From the NCBI GenBank assembly GCA_013299115.1, contig JAAFKA010000021.1, forward strand, positions 31,387 through 95,386: a stretch of DNA of 64,000 bases, given 5' to 3'. How positions within the stretch are numbered: position 1 is the stretch's first letter; each line of letters starts with the position of its first letter. The translations under genes were made by a program, and so were the position numbers. The notes under the pieces were generated by a model. It did no database searches. It saw only the letters and a program-made list of their open reading frames with translations, and was not told the DNA's origin. Below, piece after piece: positions 1-8,728 of the stretch. The DNA is from Cytophagales bacterium. GTDB lineage: Bacteria; Bacteroidota; Bacteroidia; Cytophagales; Thermoflexibacteraceae.

Positions 1-2588
1 CATCAATAGATAAAATAGCCGAAGAATTATCAACAATAGAAGCTGAACTGAAAGCACTTGCGGTTTCAAAAGAAATGGCGGTTTGTTGGTTTGCTAAAAA
101 AACAGTTGAATTGTCTGCATTGGAGTTAGCGAAAAACGAAACTGCATTAGCTAAACTTCATGAGGAGTTATTAAATCTTCAATCCAAAGAAACCAACCTA
201 AAAGCAGAAGAAACTGATTTGATGGTTCAAATCAAAACAGACAGTGTTGGAAATCAAATTGAAAAATTAAAAACTGAAATTACAAGATTAGAAAACAGCA
301 GAGATATAAGAAATAAGAAACTTATTGAATATAACAACATTGCACAAAAAATTGAACTTTCGCTAAATCCAAGTAGTGAGGTTTTCGGAGAAAATAGAGA
401 AACAGCAAAAAACAAAAAAAGTGCGTATCAGATAAAAATTGAGGTTGAAACCGAGAATCAGAGAAAACTTAAAAACGAAGAAGAAAAACTTAGGGAACAA
501 AGTGCAGATATTACTGCTACCATTCAAAAACTTCAAAAAAACAAGAACAATATTTCGGGCAGAGAAGCCGAAATACGGGAGGAGATTATTGCCTATGTGG
601 GTGCAACGAAGGAGGAAATACCATTTATTGGAGAACTCATAAGAGTTTGTGAGGAAGAGAAAAATTGGGAGTTATCTATTGAAAAAATATTGCACAATTT
701 TGCTTTGCGATTAATTGTTTCTGATGAATACTATGCAAAAGTGAATGAGTATGTGAACAAAACCAACCTTAATGGTAAAATAACCTACCAGAAATATAGT
801 CGTTTTACAGCATTGGGGAACTTAAAAACAAAAATTATTTTGCAAAATAGTTTGCTAAATAAAATTGAGTTTAAACCTAAAAATCTATATACAGTTTGGC
901 TTGAAGATGTGATTGCAAATCAATATGACTATGCTTGTGTAAATGACTTATCCGAATTTAACCGTTATGACGAAAGGGCAGTTACGCAGGAAGGATTAAT
1001 CAAATTCGCAAAAGGAAAACACGAAAAAGACGATAGACCACATATTTCAAAAAGGGAAAATTATGTTTTGGGTTGGGACAACAAGGAGAAAATTGCAAAA
1101 CTGAAACAGGATTTGATTGAAATTCAAACTGCACAAGCAAAAAACCAAAAGGAATTAACAACCAATAAGGAACTTATTAAAAGTCTTGGGACTTTGAAAG
1201 AAGATTGTTCCAATATATACAATATCTACACTAAATATGACGATATTGATTGGCAAACTTATGCTAATCAAATTCAGGAAAAGGAAGAAGCAAAGAAAAA
1301 GTTGGAGGCTACAAACGACAGGGTGAAAACATTGCAAGAACAGTTGGAGAAAGTGCAAGAAGATTTGGCACTTTTGACAAATACTCACATTAAAAATAAA
1401 AACAACGAAATATTTAAGTTAGAAGAAGTTACAATTAAAGGCATAAATGCTGATTTAAAACTAAATCAAAAACTGCTTGTTTCTATTGGCAATAAAGATA
1501 CTTCGGAATTTGAAAAGTTGAATTCGGAATTACTTCAAGTGGAGTTTGCAAACATAACAACTAAGCAAACAGAGTTTCAAACGCATAAAACCTCAAAAAT
1601 TAATCAATTCAATACTAAAAAAGGAAATCTTGAATCGGAAGTTAGAATAAAAATCAATGCATTTAAGCAACCCGATGAAAGCATCACAAGTAAGTTTAAA
1701 GATTGGCGTGCAGATGTGAGCAGACTGCCCGATTCTACTAATTTAGATTTATTGGTGGAATATCAAACTTTCTATCAAAAGTTGAAAGCTGATGATTTGC
1801 CAAAGTTTGAAAAGAAATTTAATGAATATTTGCAAGAAACCATTAGCCATAAAATTGGTGATTTTAGACTGTTTTTTGAAAATTGGTCTGATTCTATAAA
1901 GGAGAATATCCGTTTATTGAACGAATCATTAAAAGAAATTAATTTTAAAAATTCGCCTACCACTTATATTCAGCTTGTAGCACCGACGAGAATAAGTGAT
2001 GAAGTAAAAGAGTTTAGAAATTTATTGTATCATGCAACTCCAAATTTCAAAGAAATAGATTCTACCATTGATGGTAGAAAAAACCACTTCTATAACCATA
2101 TTGAGCCTCTCATCAATAAACTGAACAAAGAAGAGTGGAGGAAAAAAGTAATGGAAGTCCGTTTTTGGTATAGTTATAAAGCTGAGGAGTTTTATAGGGA
2201 AACTAATCAAAAATTTAAGACTTATGAGAATATGGGGCAACTTTCGGGTGGCGAAAAAGCACAACTGACTTATACCATTTTAGGTTCTGCTATTGCTTAT
2301 CAATTTGGACTTACAAAAGAAGGCTTACAAACCAATTCTTTCCGATTTATTGCCATTGACGAGGCTTTTAAAGCACAAGATGAGGACAAAGCTCGTTATT
2401 TAATTACCCTCTGCAAACAACTTCATCTGCAACTTTTAGTGGTAACACCAAGTGATAATATTCATATTGTGGAAGACGCAATTTCTTATGTTCATTTTGT
2501 GGAAAGAAAAGATGAAAAATATTCTTGGCTGTATGATATGCCAATTGAGCAATTTAAAGAAGAAAGAGAAAATTTTATCAACAAATGA
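1..2588 (+). CDS. jetC: Wadjet system SMC-like ATPase JetC (5'-truncated by window edge)
   Basis: This is the C-terminal ~860 residues of an SMC/MukB-like ATPase. The frame is open from base 3 with no stop, so the gene begins outside the window and the first in-window ATG at 75 is unlikely to be the start. What is seen: long charged heptad-rich stretches (coiled coil), a central non-coil segment around nt 560-1080 that fits a hinge, and near the end an ABC signature LSGGEKAQ (about nt 2238-2262) followed by a Walker B-like FRFIAIDEAF (about nt 2340-2370). The N-terminal Walker A lies outside. In Wadjet systems JetC works with kleisin-like JetA and JetB as a condensin-like loop extruder that senses small circular DNA. 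The next gene, overlapping by 4 nt, is a clear JetD, which fixes the identification. jetA and jetB are expected just upstream. Confidence 0.88.
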   Translation, partial: SIDKIAEELSTIEAELKALAVSKEMAVCWFAKKTVELSALELAKNETALAKLHEELLNLQSKETNLKAEETDLMVQIKTDSVGNQIEKLKTEITRLENSRDIRNKKLIEYNNIAQKIELSLNPSSEVFGENRETAKNKKSAYQIKIEVETENQRKLKNEEEKLREQSADITATIQKLQKNKNNISGREAEIREEIIAYVGATKEEIPFIGELIRVCEEEKNWELSIEKILHNFALRLIVSDEYYAKVNEYVNKTNLNGKITYQKYSRFTALGNLKTKIILQNSLLNKIEFKPKNLYTVWLEDVIANQYDYACVNDLSEFNRYDERAVTQEGLIKFAKGKHEKDDRPHISKRENYVLGWDNKEKIAKLKQDLIEIQTAQAKNQKELTTNKELIKSLGTLKEDCSNIYNIYTKYDDIDWQTYANQIQEKEEAKKKLEATNDRVKTLQEQLEKVQEDLALLTNTHIKNKNNEIFKLEEVTIKGINADLKLNQKLLVSIGNKDTSEFEKLNSELLQVEFANITTKQTEFQTHKTSKINQFNTKKGNLESEVRIKINAFKQPDESITSKFKDWRADVSRLPDSTNLDLLVEYQTFYQKLKADDLPKFEKKFNEYLQETISHKIGDFRLFFENWSDSIKENIRLLNESLKEINFKNSPTTYIQLVAPTRISDEVKEFRNLLYHATPNFKEIDSTIDGRKNHFYNHIEPLINKLNKEEWRKKVMEVRFWYSYKAEEFYRETNQKFKTYENMGQLSGGEKAQLTYTILGSAIAYQFGLTKEGLQTNSFRFIAIDEAFKAQDEDKARYLITLCKQLHLQLLVVTPSDNIHIVEDAISYVHFVERKDEKYSWLYDMPIEQFKEERENFINK

Positions 2589-3733
2589 TAAGCCCTAACG
2601 AAATAAAAGTTAAAGCAGAACGGAAATATCTTTCCTTTCTCCAAGCTGTTGTGCAGGAAATTGCATTTTCAAAAATTATCATTACAGGCGACAAAACATA
2701 TAACGACTTATCAATTTCTGACTTTGAAAAAGAAATTTTGGCTCTTGTCAGTCAATCAAAAGAGAAAAAAGGATTTGGTTTTACGATAGCATACCAAACT
2801 GTAAAAACCAAAACACTTGGAACTCAAAGTGTGCCAACTACTATTTATTTTGATACAGAAAAAGACTTTTTACAATTCTTAGGCAAAGAAAAAGAGGTTG
2901 AACTTTTTATAAAAGATTGTCAAACTATTTATGCTCATTTTTCTGAATTAAAGGATTGGATAATTAAAAACCCAGCAAAAATAATTGAGCAGCAGGGCAA
3001 ATGGGAAAGCATACTAAGGGTTTGTAACTACTTTAAAAATTGCCCTAAGCCCAATATTTATAGTAGAGAAATACCTGCAAATGTTCACACAAAATTTATT
3101 GAACTAAATCAAAGCATTATTGCTGAACTACTCGATATAATTATTCAAAATTACGTTAATTTTAACGAAAAAGGATTTGAAAAAAGGTTTAATTTAAAAT
3201 TTGTTGAACCCTTGATTAGATTCAAAGTTTTAGACAAAGAAATTAGCCAAACTTATTTTTCAAACCTCGACGATATTTCTATTCCTGTTAGTCAATTTGA
3301 AAGCCTAAAACTTCCTTTGAGGCAAGTGCTTATCGTAGAAAATAAGACGACTCTTTACACAACTCTGACCTTGCCCAAGATGGATAAAACCATTGCAATT
3401 TTCGGACAAGGCAATGCTGTTACCAATATTCAAAATGCCAAATGGCTAAATGAACTTGCTGTACTATACTGGGGCGACATTGATGTTCACGGATTTGAAA
3501 TACTTTCGAGAATAAGAAAATACTTCGCCCATACGCAAAGTGTTTTAATGGACAAGGTAACTTTTGAAAAATTCTTTGAAAATGAACAGGGTAAGCCAAC
3601 TACAGATACAACAATGCTTAATTTGACAGACAAAGAAAGAGAACTTTACAAGCTACTCAAAACAAATAATTGGCGACTTGAACAAGAGAAAATATCATTT
3701 GACTATGTTAATCAATATTTTAACAAGGAATAA
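2585..3733 (+). CDS. jetD: Wadjet system nuclease JetD (DUF3322 + DUF2220/Toprim)
   Basis: This is the nuclease subunit of Wadjet, which cleaves plasmid DNA once the JetABC motor has recognised it. The 382-aa length is normal for the family. The N-terminal part (about residues 1-185) fits DUF3322, including the family-typical REIPANVHTKFIE near residue 163. The C-terminal part (about residues 190-375) is the DUF2220 Toprim-like domain, with the acidic residue of VLIVENKT near residue 252 and the DxD of YWGDIDVHG near residue 297, the expected metal-binding residues. The start codon overlaps the end of jetC (ATGA), so the two are translationally coupled, and jetD is the last gene of the operon. 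Tandem hairpins follow the stop. No catalytic residue appears to be lost, so the system may be active if jetA and jetB are intact. Confidence 0.9.
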   Translation: MISPNEIKVKAERKYLSFLQAVVQEIAFSKIIITGDKTYNDLSISDFEKEILALVSQSKEKKGFGFTIAYQTVKTKTLGTQSVPTTIYFDTEKDFLQFLGKEKEVELFIKDCQTIYAHFSELKDWIIKNPAKIIEQQGKWESILRVCNYFKNCPKPNIYSREIPANVHTKFIELNQSIIAELLDIIIQNYVNFNEKGFEKRFNLKFVEPLIRFKVLDKEISQTYFSNLDDISIPVSQFESLKLPLRQVLIVENKTTLYTTLTLPKMDKTIAIFGQGNAVTNIQNAKWLNELAVLYWGDIDVHGFEILSRIRKYFAHTQSVLMDKVTFEKFFENEQGKPTTDTTMLNLTDKERELYKLLKTNNWRLEQEKISFDYVNQYFNKE

Positions 3734-3746
3734 CTCCGTTCAACCA

Positions 3747-3773
3747 TTGGCAGGGTCTACAAACCACTGCCAA
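3747..3773 (+). terminator. Hairpin terminator after jetD (copy 1)
   Basis: Inverted repeat TTGGCAG / CTGCCAA with a 13-nt loop that can pair further, followed by TAGTTTTTT. It lies 13 nt after the jetD stop, between convergent genes, so it probably ends jetD transcription. It is one of two near-identical hairpins and resembles the inner stem of the larger palindromic family seen elsewhere in the window. Confidence 0.6.
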
Positions 3774-3798
3774 TAGTTTTTTACCCCCCGTTTAACCA

Positions 3799-3825
3799 TT
3801 GGCAGGGTCTATCGACCACTGCCAA
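3799..3825. terminator. Second copy of the same hairpin, between jetD and the iron-binding protein gene
   Basis: Same TTGGCAG / CTGCCAA arms as the hairpin at 3747-3773, with loop GGGTCTATCGACCA in place of GGGTCTACAAACCA. It sits 16 nt beyond the stop of the convergent minus-strand gene ending at 3842. It could serve that gene, giving a two-hairpin bidirectional terminator. Confidence 0.5.
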
Positions 3826-3841
3826 GGTTTCACTACCTTTT

Positions 3842-4924
3842 TTACTTCCACTTAGCTATGTCAAAAATCTTCACTGCATCTGTGTTCAGTTTGCCCAACA
3901 TACTCAAATCGAGGGTGTCGGCTTTGAAAGTGCCAAAAGAAGCTAATTCTTTTGAGTTGTTTACGCCTGCACGCACAGGATACTCTTGGTTTGCCTCTGC
4001 ATAGGTCTGTTGTGAACTTTGGCTGACCAAAAACTCCAATAATTTGATAGCATTGGCTTTGTTGGGTGCATACTTGCATACGCCAGCCCCGCTGATGTTG
4101 ATGTGTGAGCCAAATTTGTTTTGGTCAGGGAAAAACACCCCCACTTGGGCTACAGCTTTTTTCTCTGCCTCGTCTTTGGAGGTCATCATTTGCCCCACAT
4201 AATAGGTATTGACAATGGCAACTTGCCCTTCGCCTGCTGCTAAGGCAAAAATTTGGTCTTTGTCGCCACCTTTTGGCTCTCTTGCCATGTTTTTAACTAT
4301 GCCTTCTGCCCATTTTTGAGCTTTTTCTGCTCCGTTGTGGTGGATAATAGAGGCTAACAACGATTGGTTGTAGATATTATCGGAGGCACGAATCAAGATT
4401 TTTCCTTTCCATTTGGGCGTTGCCAAGTCTTCATAAGTAGAAAGTTGAGCAGGTTTTACTTTGCCTGTGTGATAGACTATGACCCTTGCTCGTTTGGTCA
4501 AACCAAACCAATAACCTTCACCATCTCGCAAATAAGATGGAATGGTGCTGTTCAAAACTTCGGAAGTGATGGGCTGAAACAAGCCTTTTTCCTTGATTCT
4601 ATGCAGACTGCCCGCATCTACCGTTACCAGCACGTCAGCAGGAGAACTTGCCCCTTCCATTTCCAGACGTTGCAGCAGTTGGTCGGCTTTTGCCTTCACT
4701 ACATTGACCTTGATACCTGTTTCTTTGCTAAAAGCATCGTACAATAGCTGGTCTGCCTCATAGTGGCGGTGCGAATAGACATTGACTATTTGCTCTTTGG
4801 TAGCCGTAGAATCAACTTTTTCGGCTGCATTGGCATTGTTTCCTTGCTCTTTGGCGGGGTTGCAACGGGTAAAAAAGGCTACTAAGCAGACAAGTAGCCC
4901 AAAGCAATACATTGTTTTTTTCAT
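3842..4924 (-). CDS. Iron(III) ABC transporter substrate-binding lipoprotein, FutA/AfuA type
   Basis: This is a periplasmic solute-binding lipoprotein of the ferric-iron family (PBP type 2). The N-terminus MKKTMYCFGLLVCLVAFFTRC is a signal peptide ending in a cysteine at residue 21 that fits lipid attachment. The mature part opens with VNVYSHRHYEADQ, equivalent to the YSxRHYxxD iron-ligand start of FutA-like proteins, and has the adjacent tyrosines of NTYYVGQ that usually coordinate Fe(III). The length of 360 aa is normal. No permease or ATPase gene for the transporter lies beside it, so partners must be encoded elsewhere. A possible minus-strand -7 box TACATTTG is at 5029-5036, which would place the palindrome at 4945-5001 in the leader. 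Iron as substrate is inferred from the family. Confidence 0.85.
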   Translation of the reverse strand: MKKTMYCFGLLVCLVAFFTRCNPAKEQGNNANAAEKVDSTATKEQIVNVYSHRHYEADQLLYDAFSKETGIKVNVVKAKADQLLQRLEMEGASSPADVLVTVDAGSLHRIKEKGLFQPITSEVLNSTIPSYLRDGEGYWFGLTKRARVIVYHTGKVKPAQLSTYEDLATPKWKGKILIRASDNIYNQSLLASIIHHNGAEKAQKWAEGIVKNMAREPKGGDKDQIFALAAGEGQVAIVNTYYVGQMMTSKDEAEKKAVAQVGVFFPDQNKFGSHINISGAGVCKYAPNKANAIKLLEFLVSQSSQQTYAEANQEYPVRAGVNNSKELASFGTFKADTLDLSMLGKLNTDAVKIFDIAKWK

Positions 4925-4944
4925 GTTGAAAAATTAGAGTTACC

Positions 4945-5001
4945 AATATTTTTTATACGATTGTCAAGGTCTGCGACCGTTGCCAACGTATAAAAAATAT
5001 T
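4945..5001. repeat. Palindromic intergenic element, short-loop variant, with long A/T arms
   Basis: Member of a palindromic family found at five sites in this window. The outer arms AATATTTTTTATACG / CGTATAAAAAATATT pair perfectly over 15 bp. Inside are the family flanks ATTGTCAAGGTC and GACCGTTGCCAA around a TGC loop. It lies between the divergent iron-binding protein and DinB genes, in the leader of one or both. The long pairing arms with A and T tracts would fit a bidirectional terminator or an attenuator. Confidence 0.7.
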
Positions 5002-5112
5002 ATTTAGATTAATTTTAAATAAGGATTGCAAATGTAAACAAATAATTGTGTGAAAAGATATAAAATTTTAGAAAAAAGTTATATTGCAAGCCAAATCAAT
5101 TATCAAACAGCT

Positions 5113-5634
5113 ATGGTTATTGCACCGCCTACTCCTCACGAAAATTATGTTTCGCTAAACAATTACATCAGCAAAGTAACTTATACCGATTTGCTGGTGG
5201 GTTTAGCTGCCGTACAACAAGAAACGCAGGCTTTGTTAGGGGCTTTGACAGAAGAACAAGCCAATTTTAGGTATGCTCCCGAAAAATGGAGTATCAAAGA
5301 ATTGGTGTTGCACCTTGCCGACTCCGAAAGGATTTTTGCTTACCGAGCTTTGCGTTTTGCAAGGCAGGACAAAACAGATTTGCCCGGTTTTGACGAAAAT
5401 ACTTATGTGCCTGTATCGGAGGCAGAGAAACGAAGTATGGAAAGTTTATTGCGTGAATATCAAGCAGTTAGACAAGCTACCATTGCTTTGTTCGAAAATT
5501 TTACAGAGGAAATGCTCAATTCTAATGGTACAGCCAACGACAAAATAATGACGGTAAGGGCATTAGGTTATGCTATTTTGGGTCATGAAGTTCACCACGT
5601 AGAAGTGATAAAAAGCAGGTATTTAACAGCATAA
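5113..5634 (+). CDS. DinB-like (DinB_2 superfamily) protein
   Basis: This is a four-helix-bundle protein of the DinB/YfiT superfamily (173 aa). Conserved histidines in LVLHLADSERIFAYR and HEVHHVEVIKSRYL fit the metal-binding triad of this fold. Some members are thiol-dependent transferases, but most Bacteroidota ones have no assigned reaction and none can be given here. An in-frame GTG at 5050 would add 21 residues; the ATG at 5113 is preferred because the family usually starts close to a motif like IAPPTPHENY. The next gene starts 3 nt after the stop, so the two form an operon. Confidence 0.82.
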   Translation: MVIAPPTPHENYVSLNNYISKVTYTDLLVGLAAVQQETQALLGALTEEQANFRYAPEKWSIKELVLHLADSERIFAYRALRFARQDKTDLPGFDENTYVPVSEAEKRSMESLLREYQAVRQATIALFENFTEEMLNSNGTANDKIMTVRALGYAILGHEVHHVEVIKSRYLTA

Positions 5635-5637
5635 ACA

Positions 5638-6171
5638 ATGAATTTACCATCTATCAAAACACAACGCCTGATACTCCGCCCTTTGTCTGTTGGCGATGGC
5701 GAACATATTTACAAAGGATTGACCGACCAAAATAACAGTGCTGTTCGTTTTTATGGCGTAGAATTTCAACTATTGGAAGATGCACAAATTCACATAGATT
5801 GGTTGGAGTCTTTGCTCAAAGAACAAAAAGGCGTATGGTGGAGCATAGGTTTTCATTCTCAACCTGCCTTGATAGGGGCTTGTGGGCTTTATCATTTGTC
5901 GAAACAACACAAAAAAGCCGAAATTGAGTTTTGGTTGCAACCACCTTATTGGAAACAAGGCATCATGACCGAAGCCTTGCCCCAAGTCGTGGGCTATGGT
6001 TTCGAAGAGTTGGGGCTGCACCGCATAGAGGCTTTTGTAGAAACTCACAATAGCGTAACCAAAGATTTGTTGCAAAAAGTTGGCTTTGCACACGAGGGTT
6101 GCATGGTGGACTCTAAGTTTCAATACGGCAGGTTTATGAGTATTGATATTTTGGCAAAGGTAAAAAAATAA
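5638..6171 (+). CDS. GNAT-family N-acetyltransferase, RimJ/RimL type
   Basis: This 177-aa single-domain acetyltransferase begins with the typical TQRLILRPLSVGD. It continues with IGACGLYHL, the beta-strand pair IEFWLQPPYWKQGIMTEAL holding the acetyl-CoA-binding turn (Q/R-x-x-G-x-A variant), and ends with LHRIEAFVETHNSVTKDLLQKVGF, the RimJ/RimL signature. It probably acetylates an N-terminus or small amine; the substrate cannot be deduced. It is co-transcribed with the DinB-like gene 3 nt upstream and converges on the large minus-strand gene ending at 6219. Confidence 0.87.
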   Translation: MNLPSIKTQRLILRPLSVGDGEHIYKGLTDQNNSAVRFYGVEFQLLEDAQIHIDWLESLLKEQKGVWWSIGFHSQPALIGACGLYHLSKQHKKAEIEFWLQPPYWKQGIMTEALPQVVGYGFEELGLHRIEAFVETHNSVTKDLLQKVGFAHEGCMVDSKFQYGRFMSIDILAKVKK

Positions 6172-6182
6172 AAAAATTAGTT

Positions 6183-6209
6183 ACTGTTGCATTTTATTTC
6201 AATAACAGT
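6183..6209. terminator. Weak hairpin between convergent genes
   Basis: ACTGTT / AACAGT arms around an A/T-rich loop, followed on the plus strand by a T-rich stretch (CACTTTTTCT) and on the minus strand by AACTAATTTTTTTA. It lies in the 47-nt gap between the convergent acetyltransferase and RING/TerD-like genes and could terminate both. Confidence 0.4.
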
Positions 6210-6218
6210 TCACTTTTT

Positions 6219-8501
6219 CTAATCCACCAACAACTTCGTTACGGCAGCCGTATTTTTCACCCACTCACGATTGTAAACTTCATCGGCTGTTGGTTCTTCT
6301 ATGATAGTCAAACCTTGTGCTTCAGCTTTGATTTTCAGCAAGTTACCTACACTTAGTTTGTTGTTGAGTTTTGCCAACAAACTCAAAACTGTTTGCGTAC
6401 TCAACCCTTGCACCATCTGACCCGCAAAAGGCATTTCGAGCCAAATTATTTCTTTCGTTGCCACTTCCAATACACCAAACACCAAGCCTTTTGCCAATGA
6501 TTGCGTAATACGCACCTGATGCTGCACACACGAAGGGTCGTAAGCCACACCTGTTGTTTCTGAAATAGTCATTTTGTTTTGGCTGTTCATCCAGCCCAAC
6601 AACAAATTAGGTACAATGGCACCGTTGCTATACGCATTGCAAGTAAAGGTAACATATTGAACCTGAGCTTTTTGCAATTCGTCTAAGTTGATTTCTATAT
6701 ACTCTGCCGTACCAATTTTTTCGGGTATGCTGCGTATATCTCCGCTATGTTTGCAACCAATCGTAACTAAGCTACTGTACGAACAAAGCAAAACTTTTTC
6801 GTTTTGCAGTGCCAAATGACAACTCAAATCCATGTCTAAGTGCTGGGCAGGCAATCCTTCTCCCCACTGCATAAACAACCTCACCGCATTGCCCTCTACG
6901 GCAAACCTCGTACCCATGAGGGCAGCAGGCAAATCTTGCACTGTTTCGGCTCTGTCGCCAATAGCCACAGGAATTTTATACAAATCGGGGTCTATGAACA
7001 TGGTTTTGTTGGTAGTTGGCAATTTTTCAAACCTTTTTTTCATTGCCAATAAACACAAGTCGCCAACCTGTTCTTGCATAGCAGCCAACTGTTCGGCTGT
7101 ATATAAACCCAATAATTTGTTAGTTGCAATGTTTTTTGCCACCCCACCCAAAGGTTTTACAGTTCTGCCGTTGGTAGGGTCAAAGTATAATTGGGCATAC
7201 ATATTCAGCGTAAATACCAATCTTGCGGGTACTTTGTCTATCACTTCGCCAAAAGCAGCCAAAGTTTCCTCCGCACCAAACCAAAGCATGGTGGCAAACA
7301 AAGACCTTGCAAACAAACCAGGTCGTTGTTTTAACAGCTTAAACGTAACTTCGCTGTCTAAACGCAATTTGGCTGTGTGTACTTTGCCCTGCCAAACCGT
7401 ATAAGTTTGGTTATAAAATACATCTAAAATTTCATGCAATTTGTCAAAACCTTTTCTTTTGCTGTACTCCGCCAAACGCAAGGCACGAATAAAACGTACC
7501 CATAATTGGCGTTTGGGGTGCATAATTTCGCAAATAGTTTGGCTGTCTTGAGTCAAAGCATTGAGCCAAGAGGCTACTGTTAAGCACATTTTGCGGTTGT
7601 ATTTCAGTTTCAAAGCTACTTTTGCTTCCATTTGCCCCTTTGCAGCTAAGGCTTTTTGATTTTTGCTATGTTCTTTTGGCGTTTGCAAACTCAAAAAAGG
7701 CGTAAGCTGTTGCGTATTGCTTTTTTTGCGTTTGATAATAGTTTTAGGCTCTATAATTTGCAAAAAACCTGTGTGTTTGTACCACAAATAACGCAAAATA
7801 TCAGTAGGCGAAGTAAACAAGTTGCCCGCCTCAATTACTTGATTTTGAGCAATGTAGGTGTCTATTACCGCCATTAAAGTTTCTTTCATACCTATCTGCA
7901 CAGCAGGCAAAGGCAATACACCCAACAACAATTTCAGGCTGTCCATTTGCGTTGCATCGAGAGCAGTTTTGGAAGTCAATAAGTCCTCGAAAAAAGCCTT
8001 TGCGTCTTGCTCTGTCCAGAGAGTCAAAAGTTTCAATTTGCTACCTTTTCCATAGCTTTCTATTTTGCCAAACTCAAATGGTGTACCGCAAAAAGGGCAA
8101 CCATTGTATCTTTCCAAAGGAAAAGTATTGGCGGGAATGGTATGTCCGCAAGCCAATAAAGTGCCTTTGCCCTGAAAAAGATTGACAAAAAACGTAATGA
8201 TGTGGTCGGTTAAGGACTCACCCGTAGGCACGTCCCAACCTTTGACTAAGGGTGTCCAATTTTTGTTAGTTCCCATCACTTCTCTAAATTGAGCAAGCAA
8301 ATCTGCCTGAAACACAGGCTTAGTCTGGTTCAATGCCCACAGCAACTGTTCTGTAACAGTGAAACCCAACTGCCACAAATTGGCTACCAAAACCGAAGTA
8401 GTGGAGTTTAAAGCCGTTTTGGTAGCTGGTTGAGCTACCAACTGCGTAGCAGGAATGAAAACAGCCGACTGGCGAAGACTTACTTTCAATAAAGAGTGCA
8501 T
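6219..8501 (-). CDS. RING-like zinc-finger protein with TerD-like C-terminal domain (MXAN_6230/SCO0854-like)
   Basis: This is a 760-aa protein of unknown role. A small zinc-finger-like motif near residues 118-138 (CGH, then CPFC, i.e. C118, H120, C135, C138) resembles the RING-type motif of the MXAN_6230/SCO0854 family. The middle is basic and mostly helical. From about residue 500 the pattern changes: LDMDLSCHLAL, GCKHSGDI and AEYIEINLDELQKAQVQYVTF follow the order of motifs in TerD (acidic DLD strand, HSGDxR, then the strand before an acidic helix). TerD-like domains bind calcium and occur in tellurium/stress-associated systems. The family name is from memory of the motif layout and was not searched. 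The gene stands alone, with repeat DNA upstream. Confidence 0.6.
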   Translation of the reverse strand: MHSLLKVSLRQSAVFIPATQLVAQPATKTALNSTTSVLVANLWQLGFTVTEQLLWALNQTKPVFQADLLAQFREVMGTNKNWTPLVKGWDVPTGESLTDHIITFFVNLFQGKGTLLACGHTIPANTFPLERYNGCPFCGTPFEFGKIESYGKGSKLKLLTLWTEQDAKAFFEDLLTSKTALDATQMDSLKLLLGVLPLPAVQIGMKETLMAVIDTYIAQNQVIEAGNLFTSPTDILRYLWYKHTGFLQIIEPKTIIKRKKSNTQQLTPFLSLQTPKEHSKNQKALAAKGQMEAKVALKLKYNRKMCLTVASWLNALTQDSQTICEIMHPKRQLWVRFIRALRLAEYSKRKGFDKLHEILDVFYNQTYTVWQGKVHTAKLRLDSEVTFKLLKQRPGLFARSLFATMLWFGAEETLAAFGEVIDKVPARLVFTLNMYAQLYFDPTNGRTVKPLGGVAKNIATNKLLGLYTAEQLAAMQEQVGDLCLLAMKKRFEKLPTTNKTMFIDPDLYKIPVAIGDRAETVQDLPAALMGTRFAVEGNAVRLFMQWGEGLPAQHLDMDLSCHLALQNEKVLLCSYSSLVTIGCKHSGDIRSIPEKIGTAEYIEINLDELQKAQVQYVTFTCNAYSNGAIVPNLLLGWMNSQNKMTISETTGVAYDPSCVQHQVRITQSLAKGLVFGVLEVATKEIIWLEMPFAGQMVQGLSTQTVLSLLAKLNNKLSVGNLLKIKAEAQGLTIIEEPTADEVYNREWVKNTAAVTKLLVD

Positions 8502-8535
8502 GGTCTAACAAGTTTTAATTTTTATACTATTTTTT

Positions 8536-8573
8536 TACGTTGGCAATGGTGCTTTTGCACCTTGACAATCGTA
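8536..8573. repeat. Palindromic intergenic element, inverted short-loop variant
   Basis: TACGTTGGCAATGGTGC TTTT GCACCTTGACAATCGTA: the same outer flanks as the element at 8589-8638 but in reverse orientation, and with an inner GGTGC/GCACC stem instead of GGTC/GACC. The compensating change keeps the hairpin. It is 30 nt upstream of the start of the RING/TerD-like gene. Confidence 0.7.
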
Positions 8574-8588
8574 CTCAAATCTATTTTT

Positions 8589-8638
8589 TTACGATTGTCA
8601 AGGTCTTGACGGGGCTGCCTAAGCCATTGCCAACGTAA
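8589..8638. repeat. Palindromic intergenic element, long cruciform variant
   Basis: Its 50-bp core is identical to the copies at 14715-14766 and 14778-14843. TTACGATTG and CAACGTAA end segments pair, and inside lie two further small hairpins, GTCAAG-GT-CTTGAC and GGCT-GCCTA-AGCC, so the strand can fold into a cruciform or three-arm structure. Confidence 0.8.
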
Positions 8639-8645
8639 AAAGGTA

Positions 8646-8726
8646 AAAAACAAGGTAATTTTTTTGCTGGTTTGAACCCTAATCAAGTGCCTTTCGGCAG
8701 AAGTAAGCAAAAATTGACCTTGTTTT
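8646..8726 (-). ncRNA. tRNA-like hairpin element D of a structured array
   Basis: Read on the minus strand it begins AAAACAAGGTCAATTTTTGCT and ends with its near-complement AGCAAAAAAATTACCTTGTTTT, a ~20-bp stem. Inside are TACTTCTGCC GAAA GGCA (a GAAA-tetraloop hairpin) and a T-arm-like GGGTTCAAACC. The GGTCAA start, TTACC end and inner TACTYCT are shared with elements B and E. It is not a canonical tRNA: no anticodon arm with a 7-nt loop can be drawn. Function unknown. Confidence 0.45.
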
Positions 8727-8728
8727 AG

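Noticed and set aside
6832..7404. 190-codon plus-strand frame opposite the RING/TerD-like gene
   Set aside because: Antisense shadow; the minus-strand frame is three times longer and has recognisable motifs.
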